Below are positions 58,401 through 64,000 of a stretch of 64,000 nucleotides of DNA, piece by piece; the first letter of the stretch is position 1; each line of letters starts with the position of its first letter. The DNA comes from Scedosporium boydii (taxonomy: Eukaryota; Ascomycota; Sordariomycetes; Microascales; Microascaceae), in the NCBI GenBank assembly GCA_002221725.1, contig NJFT01000128.1:1-64000 (forward strand), in the 5' to 3' direction. The notes under the pieces are model-generated. The model made no database searches. It saw only the letters and a list, made by a program, of their open reading frames with translations, and was not told where the DNA came from. The position numbers and the translations under genes are program-made.

Positions 58401-59210
58401 TTCAACGGCAAAAACACCTGCCAGATATGCTCGCACCACTGGCAGCAGCACATGCACATCATGTACGAGCTTGAAGAGTACACAGCCACCGTGAAGGACG
58501 AGGGTATCGCGGCCCAAATCAAGAAGCACGCGAATGACGTTACCCTCAAACAAATGGCTGTCCAGACCCTTGAGCAAACCATCAAGGAGTACCAGAGCGA
58601 ACATGAACAGATCGGCAGTGCCGCTGCCCAATTCGGCGTCTTCCTGAAGAAACATTCCATCACCGCCATCAATGACAAGACGCTCGAGTACCTCGACTAC
58701 CTTATCCAGGAGGAAGAGGCCAAGGTACAACACGGTGGGCGCGACCAGAAGCTCCGCGGCCTGCGGCTAGACAGGCAGAAGCACATCGAGCTCGTCGAGG
58801 TGATGGAACACAACATGAAGCACGACCCACAGCAATATCCGGTGCTCGACGAGCAGGGTGTAGACCGCCTCGTGAGTGAGCTTTACGGCCTGAGGCACTT
58901 CGGGGGGAACCTGAAGAACGTCAAGAACGGCATTGTGGCGTCACACCAGGCGACGTATCGAGAGATGCCCTTCCGCGTGGCGCATAAGAGGAGTTCGGGG
59001 TATGCTAGTCACAGTGGACACGGCAGCCACGGTGTCCCCGTTGGACCAGGCCCTAGCTATGGAGACCGGGCCTTGCTTCGTCGTCGTAAAGAGGGTAGAA
59101 GGCTTCCGGAAGGTAATAGCGTCGGGGTGGTGGATGAAGCAGGATATGGCGGCGCCAGGTCTAGTTCATGGCTGCTTTCTCGGCTGGCACGTTGGAGGGG
59201 GCCTTTTTAG
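55443..59210 (+). CDS. Stonustoxin-like N-terminal region fused to AIG1-like GTPase
   Basis: One uninterrupted frame, 1255 residues. Residues 5-180 carry the N-terminal pattern of the stonustoxin (SNTX)-like family: LGxLYDxRxD near 15-25, and THIVTAVEWGA near 137-147. That region has a MACPF/CDC-related fold in fish proteins, but many relatives are not toxins. A helical part follows (about 230-400), then a possible thioredoxin-like segment. A Cys-rich cluster (about 520-570) precedes a GTPase with G1 GETGVGKS (about 608) and G3 DTPGIGDT (about 703); G4 is TNTR rather than N/TKxD. The C-terminus has Cys/His clusters (SHCHPECYL; CQICSHHWQQHMHIMYE) as in uncharacterised animal AIG1-like GTPases, then coiled coil. 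The final 60 Arg/Gly/Ser-rich residues may be unspliced intron. It is intronless beside intron-rich genes. Confidence 0.8.
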   Translation: MSKSMLLRPSLGENVPLGTLYDARTDKFFSQSIVAGRIPDEAVFFPRNPKIDVKTAIGPGYKQKFALLDFSPDLIASYFADYLKVRGSAAYLHSSRASNGCVTAALLHRLSTCTERLNFWNLDEAALDLQALRDVKATHIVTAVEWGARSIVELQHGRTWGGEKEAEKIVLAEVEKLQKSLGPLLMGDGHPHEEPLFPSAVAWDVQIFSDMMEEPMMAQDLSEAYEFLSMLPSQVQQLYGGEGIPISYRLMPLSMLGETKFSLDNIPTCEMIPLSADYVGRLVSIFDISEAAFQTLATYHAYISRHQSFVSKQHLQSVDESLRIVSAEFGSFEHQLSSLVKEVRSGVRPASELDRLLQDFVDADSSPSNLATQGAEVRAKVQFAAAVTSKGGIYVGHNGVSLDSVLRENAAKDAYVMSYSTEAMADQDMWNANRNLLFELLETGGKNNVIVIVDNGRTEDSARSSTYVLPDEVHIALYRNGAQVTDDFRERREFMADKCLIRYKPDTLEKGNVQKPIKRMFVRIPCPSMQCGAEICSWICGECLCPVEFGYTDQYIYCDCGKSSYTNFDFKCCSADHGSNYLRYSDDMLLSLLQELVASDYINILILGETGVGKSTFINAFVNYLTYESLDQAKEADLTLVIPCAFSTQVMDRESGNIEEYHVKVGHDQGRKDEFDGSKGDSATQRTTVYPVMMGNRTVRLIDTPGIGDTRGVAYDKRNMADILNTISGYDHLHGILILVKSNNARLTITFEFCMKELLTHLHRSAAANMAFGFTNTRISNYSPGDTFGPLKTILGEHKDVGIALTSHTVYCFDSESFRYLAAIKNGVPMPNEDDFRRSWQNSRDEALRLINYFAERTPHPVISTISLNGTRRLIAELTKPMAEISAVIRVNIANCEDQMRDLQNERLSGNKLLRRLHIQKILLRKKDLPMPRTVCSDAACREFKDDGTGTGTVRTIYTSHCHPECYLSNVKIEEIAHPGLINCAAFNGKNTCQICSHHWQQHMHIMYELEEYTATVKDEGIAAQIKKHANDVTLKQMAVQTLEQTIKEYQSEHEQIGSAAAQFGVFLKKHSITAINDKTLEYLDYLIQEEEAKVQHGGRDQKLRGLRLDRQKHIELVEVMEHNMKHDPQQYPVLDEQGVDRLVSELYGLRHFGGNLKNVKNGIVASHQATYREMPFRVAHKRSSGYASHSGHGSHGVPVGPGPSYGDRALLRRRKEGRRLPEGNSVGVVDEAGYGGARSSSWLLSRLARWRGPF

Positions 59211-61440
59211 GTGGATTGTTCGTGTTGGGAGTTGTTGAGCACTCACTAGAATGAGAATGTGCAGATTTCTTACCTGCTGGAGAAACTCCTCTCCAATCGA
59301 TTGATACACGACTTGAAACTGTGCGGAGATGGTTGAAACTCCTTTTCCACTAAGAAAAAAAATCCCTTTCTGCAATGATGATATTTTATTAAAATCGAGA
59401 TTAAAATAAATCCTTCAATTTTTGATAGGAATATACAAAGTAGATACGAAGTACGCCGTATTGTCTTCTGTGAAGGAGAATTGCCAACTACGGTTACAGA
59501 TGGCGGCACCTGGCGGAGCCGTCTTCCGGATTAATAGGCCTCCGCGCACTCCGCCATGTGAGATGAGCGAATGTGGTGTGGTCGCCATCCTTCATTGTTG
59601 GATGGATGAGAAACGGGCAACAACATTGAAGCTTGGGCATCCTCGGATTTGAAGCTCCACTTACGTTCCACTGTCTACGTCAGCACGATTTGTCCCAAGA
59701 TGTGTGGCAGCAAACAGCTTGTTGAGGGGGGCTGAATGAGAGGGCGGAGCGTAAGCTTTTTGCCCTTTTGCCCTGATGCACCTCGATGCATGCTGCGCTG
59801 TCACGCTACCTGCCACCCAGATCTGGCCCCTTCCTGCATCTCTCTGCATCAGGCTGCCTCCGAAATCGAACACTGGGCTGAAAAGAAAACAAACAAGCAG
59901 TGGAGCTTTTCGAGAGGGTAAAAAGCTCAGAGATCAATCCGAGATCAGATCACTGGTTAGGAGTTGGAGATGTCACTGGCATTGGACACCAAGAGGAATC
60001 GGACAATGGTACGAAGTTATGTGTGTCGTCGATCGTCTCGTGCGAGATCAACGTTGTTTCCTCCCAAGGGTTCTGCAGGTCGGACTTCGGATAGCCTATG
60101 AAAGTGTCCGAGATAGCTTGGGATGGGGTTTTCAGGATATGGCCTGCAGATGGATCAATGATAATTCTTTCCTTTTTTCTTCCATTTTCCTTCATTTTAT
60201 CCTTTCTCAACGCTTTAGCCTCTTTATTTTTCTTTTTTCCTGTTTGCTCTTTAGCCTCTCTGCTTTTCTATTCTGCAGGGCCTCCGTGTTCTCCGTGTTC
60301 TCCTGTTCTCCCGTTCTCCGAATGTTGTTTCGCAGACGCAGGACCACTTCACCGTCTTGCCGTTTCCTTTGTTTTCGTCCGTTCATCGCAGGTCTAAATG
60401 GTCCAAATGGTCGAGTGTCACTCTGACTGCAACTGCAAGCTGTGTCCCTGCCCAGTCGACAACCAGTCGAGGCAACAAGAACAAGGGAACACCAAGCAAC
60501 GAGCTATGCACAAGGATTTACAAATTCCGGTACATCTTGAGCCAATTGTTTGGTCCGTAGTTCCTTCCGTATTTTTCGAGCTCAAGATCCCCTCTCCAGT
60601 CTTTCGTGCCTTCCCCCCGCTCTTCAGGTACAGATAGCTGTACTTCGTACTTGGGTGCAGAACCACTGCAGAGTACCTGGTGACTTGCTGTGACCTGCTC
60701 CGTATCTCAGCTCGCAGAACCTATCATCGGCGGCTCCTTCCCACTGACCGAATTAATCTGTGGCAACTCCGCTACAATTTGAGCTTGCCCCGTTCCTTCC
60801 CACCTCCTGTGCACCTCCTGCCAGCTCATCTCACCTGCAGCCGAATTGAGCCTTACCTTTTTCTAACCTTTTCTTTCTTATTATTCCAATAGTCTTTATT
60901 GTCTTCTCATTTCTCCGTTGCCCGCCTTCAGCCTCGTCCCTTGTACTTGTGTACTTCATACATTGTATCCGCCGTCCTGGACTGGAATTGTCCGCCACTA
61001 TTTTACTTCTCCTCCTCCCCGAGTCCCCTTCCCACCACTTTTCCACCGAATTGATACCATATCCTGCCGGATGGATACTGTATTTTCGGCGTTCTCCTTA
61101 TCTTGCGGCTCCGGGACTGTAACTTGATTTCTCTCGTCTCTTTTTTTCTTTCCTTATTCTTTTCTCGGTTTTCTCATTTTCTTTCTCCACATTTTTCTCT
61201 TTCTTCCTCTTCCTTTTCGTTTCCTCGATTTCCGTGTGCCAGCTCTCTCGTCGTTTCCCCTCGAAAGCTACTGCTTCTGTGTGCTAATACCTCTTGTACC
61301 ATTATTACCGTCCTTCTTAATCACTTAAAACTCGGTCTCTCACTTTCAGCTTGGGATCCTGCCCATCAATGGTCATTCTTTGCCACCAACACATCCTTTC
61401 GCAAGATTGAAATCCTGCTGGTGCTCCCTCTTTGCCCACA
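59211..61440. other. Intergenic before the right-edge gene
   Basis: No gene recognised. TACGAAGTA at 59445 and its complement at 60641. From 60160 to 61260 the + strand is strongly pyrimidine-rich, which suggests a long 5' leader of the gene starting at 61441. Confidence 0.5.
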
Positions 61441-63930
61441 ATGGCCGCCGATCGGAAATCCAGGGAAAAGGAGAAGACAGGCTTCTGGAGGAGTCTTTTC
61501 CGAAGCAAAGGCGCGTCACAGCCTACAAAGTCGGTAAGACAAACCCCCCAATTCGAACACGATTCTCTCTGGATGGGATGCCATGGATGGCACGGATCAG
61601 CGTGTCTTTTCGCGTCATACCACACCACACGCCACACAATTTGGACCTCGCTTCGGTTCCTCCCGGCCGCCACTTGAAAACTACGAGATGATTGCTAGAC
61701 AAGACTAATCACCTGAAATGTAGCCAAAAAAGTCTAAAAATGCGAGTAACGGAGATGCTGTCCTCCGCAGGCGGAGGGCAGATGCCGGTGTTAGTCGCGA
61801 TCCAGGCCGACCCCGCCGGCGGCCCCGCCCAGCCGAACCTTCAAAATCCTCGCTAAAGTCCAAGGGCAAGGGTCGAGAGGATCTACGCGAACAGGCCTAT
61901 GCACCCTTAACCGAGTGGCCTCCCCCGGGCTTCTCCCGTCAGGACGATCTAACTATGAGACACGCCGAGGCCCTAATCTGCCGAGGCGCCCCCATCCATA
62001 TTGGACACCTGAGAAACATCCCCCACGCCCCCGACCACTACTATGCTCTTTACGCGACGACGTCCTCCGATACTAGGGATAGTGAGGAGGGCGACGCCGT
62101 GAGCCTTCACGGTATCATGGCCGAGCTCATGACCATGCGCTTAACGGGCCGTAGTCCGGCTCGTCTGCCTTGGGAAACCTTGGAGCAACCGAGCTGCGCC
62201 TTTAGCTTTGGAAAGTCTCCGGGAACTGTGACCTTGAACCAGTGGGTCTCTTTATCCAGTGCTCTTCCTCACGCTATCCCTTTACGTGACCCAGGTGTGC
62301 CGTCATTAAGAGAGGTCGACCTTACAAGAATTTTTAAACGGCTTAAGGAGATTGAGATGGGCGTCGAGGATGACGACCACTCCATGTACCGAAGCCTTTA
62401 CAAACACTTCTTGCGAGACGCCGACAAATTATTTAGCCTCCATAAGACGCTCGATAGGCAGATTACCGACCTTATCCAAGTTCTATCCAAGCCCGAGTGG
62501 ATAGACTTTACCAACCCTAAGAACCAGGTCGTTACTCGTTTTATATTCGACGCCGGCTATCCGAATTACGACTTGTACCAGACCTTCTTCCATCAGCTGT
62601 TGCTGAGTCTCGAACTCGACCTCCGCATCAACTCAAGAAGGCATAGCGACTGGGCAAAAGAACGACTACTCTCGCAAATCCCGCCCAGTATTCTGTGGAA
62701 TGTTGCCCTTGCTAGACGGTGGCTTAAGTTCATCCGGATAGAAGGCTACGGTCCGACCGCCGACCATAGTAAGCCCTTCCGCCTGCGCTCCCTGGGGGGA
62801 GGGAGATATTTCCTTTCTCTTTTGTTCCTGAACTAACTGGCAATAATAGTTAAACTACGATACAGGCTAAGGAAACGCCAGGTTAAGATCCTGGAAAAGT
62901 TTGCCAGGATCATGAAATGGCCAAACCTCGACGAAACCCTTTCCAAACTCCGTCAAAAGAACACGGATTCGGCCTTGGATTTCGTCAGCTCAGATGCCAT
63001 GGCTTTCTTTAGCGGTCTCGTGCTTCCTGGAGTAAGTCGTGCCTCCCACGGTATTCCCAACGAGATGAATCTATTTGCTGATCGAACCTTGAAAATACAG
63101 CCCACATTCCCATTCCTTATTATGAACACACTGATAGACATGGACCCGGACAAGGCTACCGACGAACTTGCCTTGCTTACGCACCTCTACCCGAGCTGTG
63201 GATTCCAGTATCGCAATAGCTACACGTACTGGACCGCTACATGCATCGTTGGAAAAGTCCTGGCGCCGACCTGCAAGCTCGCCGCTGGCTGGGTCGGTCC
63301 TGGCCGTCCAACCGCTGACCTTGGGCGCACACAGATTGCCCGCATCCGATCGCGCCAACCACGACAGCACCTGACACCAGAAGACGTCACCTCCATGGCT
63401 GAGCGATCTGACCCACTTGGCCCGCCCGCCGATCTCATCCCCGTCAGCGAGTATAAACTCATTCTGCCGGATCCGGACGACATTGTCGATACCGTGCGAA
63501 TCGAGCGACTTAGTTTCCAGCCTATTCCAACCCGCTTTGAGGATGCCGGCCCTCAGTGGTACGATGCTATGATCCAGTTTGCCATTGACGGCGTGTCGTG
63601 GCCTCTGCGTCTTGCGTACGACGTGTCATTCGTGTCGGCGTGGCCGTGTATTAACGGACCCCACCCACTGTTCTTCGACTACGCGTACTCCATCATCCGG
63701 GCTGATCAGATTGTTAATGTTCACGACTGGGGAGGCCTCTACGGCATCTCGAGCCCTAACGGAGCCGATTTGAGGGCGCCGGACGGGCACAGTTACCCCC
63801 GTGAAATCGATGACGAAGAACGGGTCCTAGTAATCGAGGCTTTTGGAGTGCGAGACAATGAGGTGTTGGCGAGGGCATGGTGTGCCCACTGGGGCCTCAG
63901 TGCAGTTGTTGCTGATGTGAGAAAGACCTG
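61441..63930 (+). CDS. Uncharacterised fungal protein, 3' end beyond the window
   Basis: Four exons are readable (61441-61533, 61724-62768, 62850-63031, 63101-63930), about 716 residues, ending at a 5' splice site (GTAAGT at 63931). The following exon starts at or beyond the right edge. The N-terminus is short and basic (REKEKTGFWRSLFRSKG, then an Arg/Pro-rich stretch). From about residue 90 the sequence looks globular: EWPPPGFSRQDDLTMRHAEA, HIGHLRNIPHAPDHYYALYA, and near the end FFDYAYSIIRADQIVNVHDW. No known catalytic motif or membrane segment. Three phase-consistent introns make the gene real. I do not recognise the family. Confidence 0.7.
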
Positions 63931-64000
63931 GTAAGTCTTGGGATACTACTTACAGCTGGTGGCTGTTTTGGAGCATGATCTAACCTGAGAGTTTGAAGTG

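Overview
The window is nuclear DNA of a filamentous ascomycete, most likely a sordariomycete (Hypocreales is a guess). Genes carry short introns (about 50-150 bp) with GTRNGT...CTRAC...YAG borders. Proteins match fungal orthologues, and a 5S rRNA gene stands alone between protein genes, as in Neurospora. Exon joins were made by hand from splice consensus, reading frame and family similarity, so they are predictions.

Layout. 1-418 (-): start of a DCAF4-like WD40 protein that runs off the left edge. 1215-4296 (-): plasma-membrane H+-ATPase PMA1, followed by about 14.4 kb without a recognisable gene. 18660-24214 (-): mitochondrial citrate/oxoglutarate carrier YHM2 and mitochondrial citrate synthase, two successive steps of citrate export. 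27117-29899 (+): Nrd1/Seb1-type transcription terminator. 30838-33932 (-): large WD40 protein with a possible DDB1-binding motif. 33950-39400: decayed island with a very AT-rich block, a solo LTR with perfect 5-bp target duplication, a broken actin/Hsp70-like ATPase gene, remains of a subtilase-like gene and a 5S rRNA gene. 39639-50212: housekeeping block of NOP58 (-), V-ATPase subunit d VMA6 (+), mitochondrial uS15m (-), cytosolic uS2/RPS0 (+) and a VTC2/3-type SPX protein (+).

50796-64000 is more accessory: a coiled-coil protein (-), an ankyrin plus ClpB-type AAA+ ATPase (+), a 1255-residue intronless protein joining a stonustoxin-like N-terminal region to an AIG1-like GTPase and Cys/His clusters (+), and an unrecognised multi-exon gene reaching the right edge (+).

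The best candidate for something undescribed is the AAA+/GTPase pair at 52-59 kb. Two short words, ATCAATTGAT and TACGAAGTA, are also far over-represented, and every copy found lies between genes.
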